Shown: piece after piece, positions 29,024-36,983 of the stretch
How the letters are laid out: every line of letters starts with the position of its first letter
Numbering within the stretch: the first letter of the stretch is position 1
Origin: Acinetobacter sp. Marseille-Q1618
GTDB taxonomy: Bacteria > Pseudomonadota > Gammaproteobacteria > Pseudomonadales > Moraxellaceae
NCBI RefSeq assembly: GCF_902809855.1
Contig: NZ_CADDWJ010000001.1
Span: 1,445,654-1,509,653, forward strand
Direction: 5' to 3'
Length of the DNA stretch: 64,000 nucleotides
Position numbers and translations under genes: made by a program
Notes under the pieces: model-generated
The model's input: the letters and a program-made list of their open reading frames with translations, nothing else
Databases searched by the model: none
Told to the model about the DNA's origin: nothing

Positions 29024-29773
29024 TTAAGCCTCAGGAGCTTCTTTCGCTTCTTCGCCTTTTGCTTGTGCATTCGCTTGAGTTTGAGCGTATTCTTTACCAG
29101 CAATAATCGCATCAGCCATTGCAGAAGCATAAAGAGTTACAGCACGGATCGCATCATCATTACCAGGAATAACGAAATCAACGTTATCTGGGTTAGAATT
29201 TGTATCAACGATACCGATTACAGGAATACCAAGGTTCTTAGCTTCTTTGATTGCAATCGCTTCGTGATCAACGTCAATGATGAACAATGCGTCAGGTAAA
29301 CCACCCATGTTCTTAACACCGCCAAGACCACGTTCAAGTTTTTCCATTTCACGAGTACGTTCTAAAGCTTCACGTTTAGTCAGCTTAGCAAAAGTACCGT
29401 CAGTAGATTGAGTTTGAAGATCTTTTAAACGGTTGATTGACTGACGAAGAGTTTTCCAGTTAGTCAACATACCACCCAACCAACGGTGATCTACATAAGG
29501 TTGACCAGCGCGTTGAGCTTGTTCACGGATGATGTTAGAAGCAGCACGTTTAGTACCAACGAATAATACTTTGTTCTTTTTGCTTGCTAAGTTGTTAACG
29601 AAGTTCAAAGCATCGTTTAACGCAGGAACAGTATGCTCAAGGTTGATGATGTGAATTTTGTTACGCGCACCAAAAATGTATTGACGCATTTTTGGATTCC
29701 AGAAGCGAGTTTGGTGACCAAAGTGTGCGCCAGCTTGTAAAAGGTCGCGCATGCTTACGTTGTAATCTGCCAT
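29024..29773 (-). CDS. rpsB: 30S ribosomal protein S2
   Basis: A 249-aa S2 protein. The start is MADYN at 29773, preceded by AAGG nine bases upstream. An upstream in-frame extension to 29836 runs through the leader RNA and is not coding. Typical S2 blocks are visible: [15 protein letters not shown] near residue 16, the [14 protein letters not shown] block, and GIVDTNSNP. The C-terminal tail is Ala/Glu-rich. First gene of the rpsB-tsf operon and divergent from map. Confidence 0.98.
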   Translation of the reverse strand: MADYNVSMRDLLQAGAHFGHQTRFWNPKMRQYIFGARNKIHIINLEHTVPALNDALNFVNNLASKKNKVLFVGTKRAASNIIREQAQRAGQPYVDHRWLGGMLTNWKTLRQSINRLKDLQTQSTDGTFAKLTKREALERTREMEKLERGLGGVKNMGGLPDALFIIDVDHEAIAIKEAKNLGIPVIGIVDTNSNPDNVDFVIPGNDDAIRAVTLYASAMADAIIAGKEYAQTQANAQAKGEEAKEAPEA

Positions 29774-29872
29774 TTTCTTTACCTTAAAGTTTGGGTTAGG
29801 CCTCCATATGTCCGCATTCTCCACCCTAACGGGCACCCAGAGTAATGTGTCGACATATGTGCGGATTTTTAA
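29774..29872 (-). promoter_or_regulatory. Candidate structured rpsB leader (S2 autoregulation)
   Basis: The minus-strand leader can form GTTAGG/CCTAAC around a purine-rich loop. An upstream CATATGTC (about 29852-29859) is complementary to GACATATG in that loop (29805-29812), so a pseudoknot or alternative pairing is possible. rpsB leaders of gammaproteobacteria are known S2-binding autoregulatory RNAs. Assigning that role here is inference. Confidence 0.4.
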
Positions 29873-29991
29873 ATTACCCTAATTAATTTTCTCGTTTGGC
29901 TTTCAATAAGAAAGTAACGAAAAGCATTTGATAATTTGGGCGGCTATTTATACCATAGTCACACACAAATTTCCAAAAGTTTTTAAAGATC

Positions 29992-30819
29992 ATGAACAGT
30001 ACTTACGAAGCTCCCCGTCGATTAATCAAAACTCAAGATGAAATTGAGAAAATGCGTGTGGCGGGAAGACTGGCGGCAGAAGGTTTGGATATGATCAAAC
30101 CGCATATTAAACCAGGGGTTTCTACACTTGAGTTAGATACGATTTGTCACGATTATATTGTCAATAAACAAGATGCGATTCCTGCTTGCTTAGGCTATGG
30201 TGCAGCACCTGGTCGCCCTGCGTTTCAACATGTGATTTGTACTTCTGTGAATCATGTGGTGTGTCACGGTATTCCTTCAGAAGCAAAGATTTTGAAAAAA
30301 GGCGATATTTTAAATATTGACGTAACCGTGATTAAAGATGGTTATCATGGCGACACCAACATGATGTATATCGTGGGCGGTGAAACCTCTATTTTGGCTG
30401 ATCGCTTATGTAAAGTGGCACAAGAAGCCATGTATAAAGGGATGGAAACTGTCAAACCTGGTTCAACGATTGGTGATATCGGTCATGCGATTCAAAAATA
30501 TGTTGAGTCTGAACGTTTTGGTGTAGTCCGTGAATATTGTGGTCATGGCATTGGTACGGTTTTTCATGATGAACCACAAGTTTTACATTATGGTCAAGCC
30601 AACTCAGGCATGGTTTTAGAAGAAGGCATGACCTTTACCATTGAACCAATGGTTAATGCGGGCGACTGGAAAACCAAACTACTCGGTGATAAATGGACGG
30701 TTGTGACCAAAGATCACAGCTTATCTGCACAGTATGAACATACGATTTTAGTCACAAAAACTGGAATTGAAGTTTTAACAGCGCGCCCTGAAGAAGATTT
30801 ATCTCGTTTTAATGCATAA
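29992..30819 (+). CDS. map: Type I methionine aminopeptidase
   Basis: A 275-aa enzyme that removes the initiator methionine. All five metal ligands are present: D110, D121, H185, E218 and E249, along with H92 of the substrate pocket. The first ~10 residues extend slightly beyond E. coli Map. Divergent from rpsB, the usual neighbourhood. A terminator follows 48 bp after the stop. Confidence 0.97.
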   Translation: MNSTYEAPRRLIKTQDEIEKMRVAGRLAAEGLDMIKPHIKPGVSTLELDTICHDYIVNKQDAIPACLGYGAAPGRPAFQHVICTSVNHVVCHGIPSEAKILKKGDILNIDVTVIKDGYHGDTNMMYIVGGETSILADRLCKVAQEAMYKGMETVKPGSTIGDIGHAIQKYVESERFGVVREYCGHGIGTVFHDEPQVLHYGQANSGMVLEEGMTFTIEPMVNAGDWKTKLLGDKWTVVTKDHSLSAQYEHTILVTKTGIEVLTARPEEDLSRFNA

Positions 30820-30867
30820 TTTCAGTACAAAAATTGTCATTGACTGATTTTTTGAGTGTAATAGTAG

Positions 30868-30897
30868 AAAAGGTCACTTTTGAGTGACCTTTTTTAT
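30868..30897 (+). terminator. Rho-independent terminator after map
   Basis: Stem AAAAGGTCACT/AGTGACCTTTT with a TTTG loop and a T-run. Confidence 0.92.
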
Positions 30898-30967
30898 TGC
30901 TTAGATTTTTTGATGCTATTTAATAATCTATTTTTCAAAATATTAGAAAAATAATCATGTGATTTTT

Positions 30968-31001
30968 ACAATGTAATTTAACTGTAACATACTTACATTG
31001 T
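30968..31001. promoter_or_regulatory. Inverted repeat upstream of the OmpW-like gene
   Basis: Perfect 9-bp arms ACAATGTAA (30968-30976) and TTACATTGT (30993-31001) are separated by 16 bp, about 155 bp before the start codon. This could be a regulator site for the porin gene. No regulator is adjacent. The rest of the 336-bp gap shows only the map terminator. Confidence 0.35.
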
Positions 31002-31155
31002 CATTAAATAAACCAAGCGATACATAAATAAAATATTAAAACTAAAACATTCATTAAATAAAGTCCTTGTGAAATGCAACATTCTTCTGGCTCAAAAAAA
31101 CCAAATAATGAAGCCGAATAAAAATGAGCAACACAGCGGACATGGAGTCCATTTT

Positions 31156-32235
31156 ATGAAAAAAGCGCTTTTATGTTTGATTAGCAGCATTCCTCTTATC
31201 TCAACATGGTCTTATGCAGAATCTCCATATTTTAGTTTCAAAGATGGTGATGGTTTTAAACGTTTTTCGATTTCAGTGGGTGCTTTACATGTTATGCCAC
31301 AAGGCAAAGCCCAGCCCATTGCTGTAAATACAGCTATCAAAGAAGGTGAAAAATCTAAAGTTGGTGATATTTCGATTGATTCTGTCAAAAAGAATATGGA
31401 TCCTAATATGGATCCGAACCTGTCATCGACCTTTGTGAATTTTTTAGATGGTTTAGGCGTAGATACTTTATCAGGAGCGCTCAGTGGTACGGCTGAAATC
31501 AATGGTCTAAGCCAATGGGAGAATGCAGGTACAGGTTTAGAAGCGGATGACATTACCACTTTAGGTTTAATGACCAATTATTTTTTCACTGATCATATTT
31601 CCCTCGAAGTCAAAGCAGGTATTCCGCCAAAAGTTGATATTCAAGGTAAAGGGAAAATTTATGCACCTTTTGAAGCATCAGCTACACCTGAGGTGATTGG
31701 CATTCCCCTTCCACAAATTGATATGAAAAATAATTTACTCATCACTGACTTGGAAAAGCATGGTGGCGCTGTTGCTGAAGCACGTGCTTGGACGCCAGCT
31801 GCGGAACTGCAATATCACTTTGGTAAAACAGGTGTAAATAAATTCCGCCCATATGTCGGTGTAGGTTTGATGTATGCCTATTTTAATGAGTTAGAGATGA
31901 ACCCAAGCCTAGAAAAAGACTTGGTCAATGCAGGTCATATGATCGCCAATATCAAACAAGGTCAAGCAGGTGCCGCGCTTGATGGTAAAGTAAGTGCTGC
32001 AAAACCCGAAGTAAGTTTAGATGCAGATGATGTGATTGCACCTGTAGCTACTGTTGGTTTTACTTATGATTTTAATGATCGTTGGTTTGCGGTAGGCTCT
32101 GTCAGCTATGCACAACTCACGGGTGAAGCAAATATTACCGTCAAAGATCAGAAGTTAGGTGAACTTATCAATGCCAAAACCGATATCGAAATTAATCCTA
32201 TTTTGGGTTATGCAGGTGTAGGCTATCGTTTCTAA
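31156..32235 (+). CDS. OmpW/AlkL-family outer membrane protein, enlarged
   Basis: A 359-aa beta-barrel precursor. The start is set at ATG 31156 because GGAG lies eight bases upstream and the product then begins with a clean signal peptide ending in WSYA. OmpW-like features include GVDTL-type segments, a PAAELQYHF strand, RPYVGVGLMYAYF near residue 230 and a terminal aromatic GVGYRF strand. Classical OmpW is about 210 aa. This one carries extra acidic and glycine-rich loops (about residues 55-125 and 255-290). It probably forms a small channel for hydrophobic compounds. Confidence 0.82.
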   Translation: MKKALLCLISSIPLISTWSYAESPYFSFKDGDGFKRFSISVGALHVMPQGKAQPIAVNTAIKEGEKSKVGDISIDSVKKNMDPNMDPNLSSTFVNFLDGLGVDTLSGALSGTAEINGLSQWENAGTGLEADDITTLGLMTNYFFTDHISLEVKAGIPPKVDIQGKGKIYAPFEASATPEVIGIPLPQIDMKNNLLITDLEKHGGAVAEARAWTPAAELQYHFGKTGVNKFRPYVGVGLMYAYFNELEMNPSLEKDLVNAGHMIANIKQGQAGAALDGKVSAAKPEVSLDADDVIAPVATVGFTYDFNDRWFAVGSVSYAQLTGEANITVKDQKLGELINAKTDIEINPILGYAGVGYRF

Positions 32236-32261
32236 ATGATAAGTAACTGTTTTATATTTTT

Positions 32262-32297
32262 TTACCTATATTTAGAGCATAAAATATAGGTAATTTC
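32262..32297 (+). terminator. Probable terminator
   Basis: A 12-bp perfect AT-rich stem TTACCTATATTT/AAATATAGGTAA with an 8-nt loop, followed by TTTCCC, 26 bp after the porin gene stop. Confidence 0.6.
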
Positions 32298-32469
32298 CCT
32301 ATCCAATTTTTCTTCCCAATATTGTATTAAACCTAGCAAAAATTATAGAGATCATCTCATTTTGCATCTGACCAAATAACTTTATTTTATTGATTGATAA
32401 ATTTTAATTCTATCGTCTTCATCAAGTGAATCCTATACAATTTCCACAGCAAAAGACAATGGATGTTGT

Positions 32470-33696
32470 ATGACGAACTCACTTGATGAAACCAGATTTT
32501 CCAAACCTTTAATTTACATGCTCATTGGGAGTGCCTTTATTTTGGCGCTTTCATTGGGTGTACGCCATGGATTTGGGTTGTATTTAGTCCCGATGAGCCA
32601 CGAATTTAACTGGAATCATCAAGTTTTTAGCCTTGCGATTGCCATGCAAAATTTACTGTGGGGCGCAGTACAACCCTTTACGGGCGCTTTGGCTGATAAA
32701 TACGGCAGTAAAATTGTGGTTGCTGTCGGTGGCGTTTTATATACCATTGGTCTGTTGCTGATGTCAGTAAGTTCCGAAGCATGGTTGCTAGATTTAAGTG
32801 CTGGATTGATTATTGGTATGGCACTGTCAGCCACTTCTTTTTCAGTATTACTGTCTGCTGTCGGTCGTGCAGCACATCCGAGTAAACGTGGTATGGCTAT
32901 GGGTATCGCCAGTGCTGCGGGGTCATTTGGGCAATTCATCATGCTACCGACCACATTGTTATTGATTAAAAATATGGGTTGGTCATCTGCGTTGGTGATT
33001 AGTGCGATTCTGATTGCCTTAATTGTCCCTTTGGCATGGATGCTCAAAGCACCGATGTATTCTGTGCCTGCTGCAATTTCAAAAATCACTCAGCCTACTT
33101 TGAGTTTTAAACAAATTTTAAAAATTGCGTTTTCACATAAACCTTTTCTATTTTTAGCTTTAGGCTTTTTTGTTTGTGGTTTCCAAGTTGTATTTTTAGG
33201 GATTCATTTACCCGGTTATCTTGTTGATCATGGTTTTGATGCCTCAAATGGCACAGTTTTCTTGGCTTTAGTGGGACTATTTAATATCGTAGGAACCTAT
33301 ACAGCGGGTATTCTTGGCGATAAATTTTCTAAACCCCACTTACTGATGTGGCTCTATGGCTTACGTGGTATCGCCATTGTGGCATTTTTAATGTTGCCTT
33401 TAAGTGTTTGGACTATTTATAGCTTCGGAATCGTGATGGGGTTATTATGGTTATCAACTGTCCCATTGACCAATGGTATTGTCGCAAATATGTTTGGAGT
33501 AAAATACCTCACCATGCTCAGTGGAATCGTATTCTTTACTCATCAGGTTGGCTCATTTTTTGGGGGTTGGTTAGGCGGATTAAATCATGATCTAACAGGT
33601 AATTATAATCTGATTTGGGCATGTTCAATTGCACTTAGTCTGTTTGGTGTACTTGTCCATTTCTTTGTCAATGAGGAAACAATTGTTGATGACTAA
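32470..33696 (+). CDS. MFS transporter
   Basis: A 408-aa major facilitator with about 12 hydrophobic segments. The loop 2-3 motif GALADKYGSK (near residue 72) and a matching GILGDKFSKPH motif at the start of the second half (near residue 280) are typical. It resembles the oxalate/formate-antiporter or monocarboxylate-type MFS group, but the substrate cannot be told. Its last codons overlap the start of a 44-aa membrane protein gene. Confidence 0.9.
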   Translation: MTNSLDETRFSKPLIYMLIGSAFILALSLGVRHGFGLYLVPMSHEFNWNHQVFSLAIAMQNLLWGAVQPFTGALADKYGSKIVVAVGGVLYTIGLLLMSVSSEAWLLDLSAGLIIGMALSATSFSVLLSAVGRAAHPSKRGMAMGIASAAGSFGQFIMLPTTLLLIKNMGWSSALVISAILIALIVPLAWMLKAPMYSVPAAISKITQPTLSFKQILKIAFSHKPFLFLALGFFVCGFQVVFLGIHLPGYLVDHGFDASNGTVFLALVGLFNIVGTYTAGILGDKFSKPHLLMWLYGLRGIAIVAFLMLPLSVWTIYSFGIVMGLLWLSTVPLTNGIVANMFGVKYLTMLSGIVFFTHQVGSFFGGWLGGLNHDLTGNYNLIWACSIALSLFGVLVHFFVNEETIVDD

Positions 33697-33823
33697 CTCA
33701 TTTTCATGGTTAAAATTGAGCATTATGTTGGGGCTTATTTTTTTATTTGCCCTTTCCGCCTTGCTATGGTTAAGCACACCTGAACTGTTTGAATATTTTA
33801 ATATGGCATTTTGTGCGCATTAA
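33689..33823 (+). CDS. Small single-pass membrane protein (44 aa)
   Basis: A short gene starting at ATG 33689, overlapping the MFS stop by 8 bp, with AGGA 12 bp upstream inside the MFS gene. The product is almost entirely one transmembrane helix (about residues 8-29) with a short aromatic tail. Position and overlap imply translational coupling to the transporter. It could be a small accessory subunit. I recognise no family. Confidence 0.5.
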   Translation: MTNSFSWLKLSIMLGLIFLFALSALLWLSTPELFEYFNMAFCAH

Positions 33824-33894
33824 AAATAGTTAATACACAAAGTAAGTAAACTGCAGTCTGGCATGCTTTAGCTACAATGAATCTGCTGAACGCA

Positions 33895-34806
33895 TTAACT
33901 ATCTATTTTTAATGCCTTAAATGAACTTAATAAATGTTCTAAAACCTCTCTCACCGCAGGTAACATTCCTTGACGAGAAGTATAAGCAATATAAATCACC
34001 CCCTTAGGTAAATGCCATTCAGGTAATAATTCGATCAAAGCACCTTGCTTTAACTCTTCATGTACAAACACACGTGGCAGTGATGCAATACCAATGCCTT
34101 TTAAAACGGCTGCTTTCATGGCAGTAAAATTATCTGTTTTTAATCTTGGTTGAAATTCAATGTCATGAAAAATATTAGGTTCATCACACTTTTGAAATGT
34201 CCACATCGCTTTTGGAGAATGAAAACCGATACTTGGCAATGCCTCTAATTGTTCTAATGTGGTGGGGATCGCAGCATGATCAAACAAACGAGGATGTCCA
34301 ACCAAAACATGTTCCCATGCGTCTAATTCACGCATGATCAAATCACTATCATCCAAACGTGTATTGCGTACTCGAATCGCAAGATCAATCCCCTCTTCGA
34401 TCAAATCTACACGGCGATTGGTTGCGAGCAAATCTATTCGGACATTGGCATATTTTTGCATAAAATCTACAATCATTTGTCCTACAGGCATTTCAACTAG
34501 AGCCACTGGACAGGAAATACGTATCAAACCTGTCGGTTCATCTGAAAGCGTACTTTGGATAAAGTTTTCAGCACTATTTACGTCTTCTAAAATTTTTAGA
34601 CAATATTCATAAAACTGCTGCCCAACCTCAGTGACCGTAAATTTTCGGGTATTGCGTTGGATCAAACGAACATTTAAACGTGTTTCTAATTCTGAAATAC
34701 GTCTGGATAATTTTGATTTTGTAATCCCCAATGTTTCACTTGCTTTGGTAAATCCTTGATATTTAACCACTTGAACAAAATAATAATAGTCATTGAGATT
34801 GTGCAT
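33895..34806 (-). CDS. LysR family transcriptional regulator
   Basis: A 303-aa LTTR. The start is set at ATG 34806 (MHNLNDYYYFVQVV), which gives the normal LysR N-terminus. The open frame extends 76 codons upstream into the divergent pirin gene and is not coding there. Helix-turn-helix GFTKASETLGITKSKLSRRI lies at residues 18-37, followed by the periplasmic-binding-protein-like effector domain. Divergent from a pirin gene, which it likely regulates. Confidence 0.93.
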   Translation of the reverse strand: MHNLNDYYYFVQVVKYQGFTKASETLGITKSKLSRRISELETRLNVRLIQRNTRKFTVTEVGQQFYEYCLKILEDVNSAENFIQSTLSDEPTGLIRISCPVALVEMPVGQMIVDFMQKYANVRIDLLATNRRVDLIEEGIDLAIRVRNTRLDDSDLIMRELDAWEHVLVGHPRLFDHAAIPTTLEQLEALPSIGFHSPKAMWTFQKCDEPNIFHDIEFQPRLKTDNFTAMKAAVLKGIGIASLPRVFVHEELKQGALIELLPEWHLPKGVIYIAYTSRQGMLPAVREVLEHLLSSFKALKIDS

Positions 34807-34912
34807 TATTGTTCCATAAATAGAAAAATCTGTTGTTTTTTCCGCACTGTAATCCTGCTCTTGCACCTCAATAATCATGATTAAGCGAAATAAACAATTT
34901 AAGGATTTTACA

Positions 34913-35776
34913 GTGAAAAGTATTGAAAAAGTATACACCAGTAACCGCAGTAATTGGGTGGGAGATGGTTTTCCAACAAACTCTATGTTACCTATGCATG
35001 AAATTGGCAATGCGACCAGTCCATTGATCGTCATGGGCTATACTGAAAGCTATCCCTTTACGCCGACAGAACATCAGCGTGGTGTCGGTATGCATCCGCA
35101 TCGTGGTTTTGAAACAGTGACGATTGTTTATGAGGGTGAACTCGAACATCATGATTCAAAAGGCAATCACGGTAAAATTGGCAAAAATGAAGTGCAGTGG
35201 ATGACGGCTGGTCGAGGCATCATGCATGAAGAACATCATTCCAAAGCATTTGCTCGTTCAGGTGGTCATTTGGACATGATTCAACTTTGGGTCAACTTGC
35301 CAAGCCATGCCAAAATGACTGAGCCACGTTATCAGGAATTAACCGAAGCCAATATTCCAGAAGTTGAGTTAGATCAACAGCAAGGTATTGTCCGAGTGAT
35401 TTCGGGACACTATGTACAAGGTCAACGTACAGTAAAAGGTCCAGCCCAAACCTTTAGCCCGATAAACTTATTGGATATTCGTTTAAATCAAGATGCGAAA
35501 CTCAATTTTGAGCTAAATCCAACATGGAATAACATCATCTTTGTATTAAGTGGAGAGGTAAAAATAGATGGTCAGATTTTCCATAATCTACAAACGGTTT
35601 ATCTGAGTCATGCTATTGATCAGATTGAAATTGAATGTTTGCAAGATGCTAAATTATTAATGATGAATGGTGAACCTTTGAATGAGCCGATCGTGGCACA
35701 TGGTCCATTTGTGATGAATACTGAGGCGGAAATTCAACAAGCATTTATTGATTTTCAAAATGGTCAATTTGCATAA
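34913..35776 (+). CDS. Pirin family protein
   Basis: A 287-aa bicupin. The metal-binding residues H61 and H63 (HPHRGFE), H105 and E107 (GIMHEE) match human pirin H56, H58, H101 and E103. The start is set at GTG 34913, with AAGGA seven bases upstream. An ATG 36 bp earlier lacks such a site. Bacterial pirins include quercetin dioxygenases and regulators. The exact role is open. Divergent from its probable LysR regulator. Confidence 0.9.
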   Translation: MKSIEKVYTSNRSNWVGDGFPTNSMLPMHEIGNATSPLIVMGYTESYPFTPTEHQRGVGMHPHRGFETVTIVYEGELEHHDSKGNHGKIGKNEVQWMTAGRGIMHEEHHSKAFARSGGHLDMIQLWVNLPSHAKMTEPRYQELTEANIPEVELDQQQGIVRVISGHYVQGQRTVKGPAQTFSPINLLDIRLNQDAKLNFELNPTWNNIIFVLSGEVKIDGQIFHNLQTVYLSHAIDQIEIECLQDAKLLMMNGEPLNEPIVAHGPFVMNTEAEIQQAFIDFQNGQFA

Positions 35777-35844
35777 GCAGTTAACATCTGATGTTATACC
35801 ATAACATCGGGTAACATCATCGAAACATACAAGATGTTTATGAT

Positions 35845-35880
35845 TTAACCCGTATGGGCTTTAAAACTCATGCGGGTTAA
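35845..35880. terminator. Hairpin between convergent genes
   Basis: A 14-bp near-perfect stem TTAACCCGTATGGG/CTCATGCGGGTTAA (35845-35858 with 35867-35880) with an 8-nt loop. It lacks a T-run but lies between convergent genes, so a termination role is likely. Confidence 0.5.
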
Positions 35881-35917
35881 GTTCAAGTCTAAACGTTTGG
35901 GGATTTAAATATTTTGC

Positions 35918-36160
35918 TTAAGATTCAACTTGTTTTTGAGACTGATTTAAATCTTGTTGTGCCTTTTGTTGTTGTTTTTGACGTTCAAATTTTTCAGCTT
36001 GTTCTTGGCGAATACGATCATATTCACGTTGATTTTTAGCATCACTCTTCACTGCTAAAAATGCAATAGCAATCAACAATACAGGAATTAGCAGCCCTAA
36101 ACTAAGAAGAATAAAAAGTTTTTTATTACTTTTTTTCGCTGTAGGTACTGTTGAACTCAT
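35918..36160 (-). CDS. Small membrane-anchored coiled-coil protein
   Basis: An 80-aa protein with one transmembrane helix (about residues 14-36) and a highly charged Gln/Lys/Glu-rich tail predicted to form a helix or coiled coil (NQREYDRIRQEQAEKFERQ). No family recognised. The start at 36160 follows AGGAAATTTCAC. It may be a small inner-membrane scaffold facing either side. Confidence 0.65.
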   Translation of the reverse strand: MSSTVPTAKKSNKKLFILLSLGLLIPVLLIAIAFLAVKSDAKNQREYDRIRQEQAEKFERQKQQQKAQQDLNQSQKQVES

Positions 36161-36376
36161 TCGTGAAATTTCCTCTATTGCATAGGCGTATAAATCAGCA
36201 CCGCACTATAACAAAAATTCATCTACAGGTGGATGATAAACTCAGCACATAACATTATTTTTAAATACACACACTCTCTAAAACCACATAAGTAACTGAT
36301 TAATAGATTTTTAGTTAAGAATTAATTTATCGGAAAGCCAGCACCATAGTATAATTAAAATAATTATATTTTTCAT

Positions 36377-36393
36377 TTGATAATGATTATCAA
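36377..36393. promoter_or_regulatory. Fur box
   Basis: TTGATAATGATTATCAA is a near-perfect match to the Fur consensus (GATAATGATWATCATTATC), 45-60 bp upstream of the first gene of the DUF3325-DUF3649-PepSY operon. It implies iron-repressed transcription. Confidence 0.85.
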
Positions 36394-36437
36394 TTATATA
36401 TACTGTGTTAAAAATTACAGCCTTCTGTTTATACATC

Positions 36438-36695
36438 ATGAAAATTCTTGGAATTTGCCTGCTCTTGTTTGGTGCTTTTAGTCTCTATGCGAGCCACCAA
36501 AATCAAAATTTATTTTCAAAACAGTTACCTACGTTATTTAAATATTTAGGTTACTTGGCATTGCTTATCAGTCTGCTGTGTTTACTGATCAGCTTACCCA
36601 AAGTTGTAGCGTGTTTTATTTGGGTAATGTTCCTGATCGCAGTGTGGTCTTTTGCACCATTTTTACATTTATTTAAACGTAGATTCGTGTCATGA
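36438..36695 (+). CDS. DUF3325-like small membrane protein
   Basis: An 85-aa protein with three hydrophobic helices, starting at ATG 36438 (a GTG 33 bp earlier is possible). The pattern of a short helix, an SHQNQ-like loop and two further helices resembles DUF3325, a component of iron-uptake operons. Its stop overlaps the next start (ATGA). Preceded by a Fur box, so iron-regulated. Confidence 0.7.
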   Translation: MKILGICLLLFGAFSLYASHQNQNLFSKQLPTLFKYLGYLALLISLLCLLISLPKVVACFIWVMFLIAVWSFAPFLHLFKRRFVS

Positions 36696-36982
36696 AAAGC
36701 AAAATCAATTCGCCAATACAACCTGATTGGTGGACAAAAACCCTTGTCGGCGTAGTTTTAGGGTTAAGTTTATCGATTGCTTTGTCCAGTTTAGTTCTCA
36801 TTATAGGCTTAAATTTTTTAGCACAAGGTACGATTGCCCAGATTGCAATGTGGTGTATCGCATGGTTTTGGTTGCCTTTATTTTTTCTCAGTTATTTATG
36901 TAAATCTGGTCAACATGCATTAGTTTTTTTCAGTGTTGCCAACATCATGGCTTTTGCTGTGCTGTTTTGGTTAAGAGGTTAA
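36692..36982 (+). CDS. DUF3649-like membrane protein
   Basis: A 96-aa protein with three hydrophobic helices and an N-terminal DWWTKTLVGVVLG segment, as in DUF3649 proteins that accompany PepSY proteins in iron-uptake operons. It overlaps the upstream gene by 4 bp and is followed after 1 bp by the PepSY gene. The function is not established. Confidence 0.72.
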   Translation: MKSKINSPIQPDWWTKTLVGVVLGLSLSIALSSLVLIIGLNFLAQGTIAQIAMWCIAWFWLPLFFLSYLCKSGQHALVFFSVANIMAFAVLFWLRG

Positions 36983-36983
36983 T

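Noticed and set aside
29774..29836. N-terminal extension of rpsB
   Set aside because: The extra 21 codons run through the structured leader. The ribosome-binding site and family length support the start at 29773.
34807..35034. N-terminal extension of the LysR regulator
   Set aside because: The frame overlaps the divergent pirin coding region, and the canonical LysR N-terminus begins at 34806.
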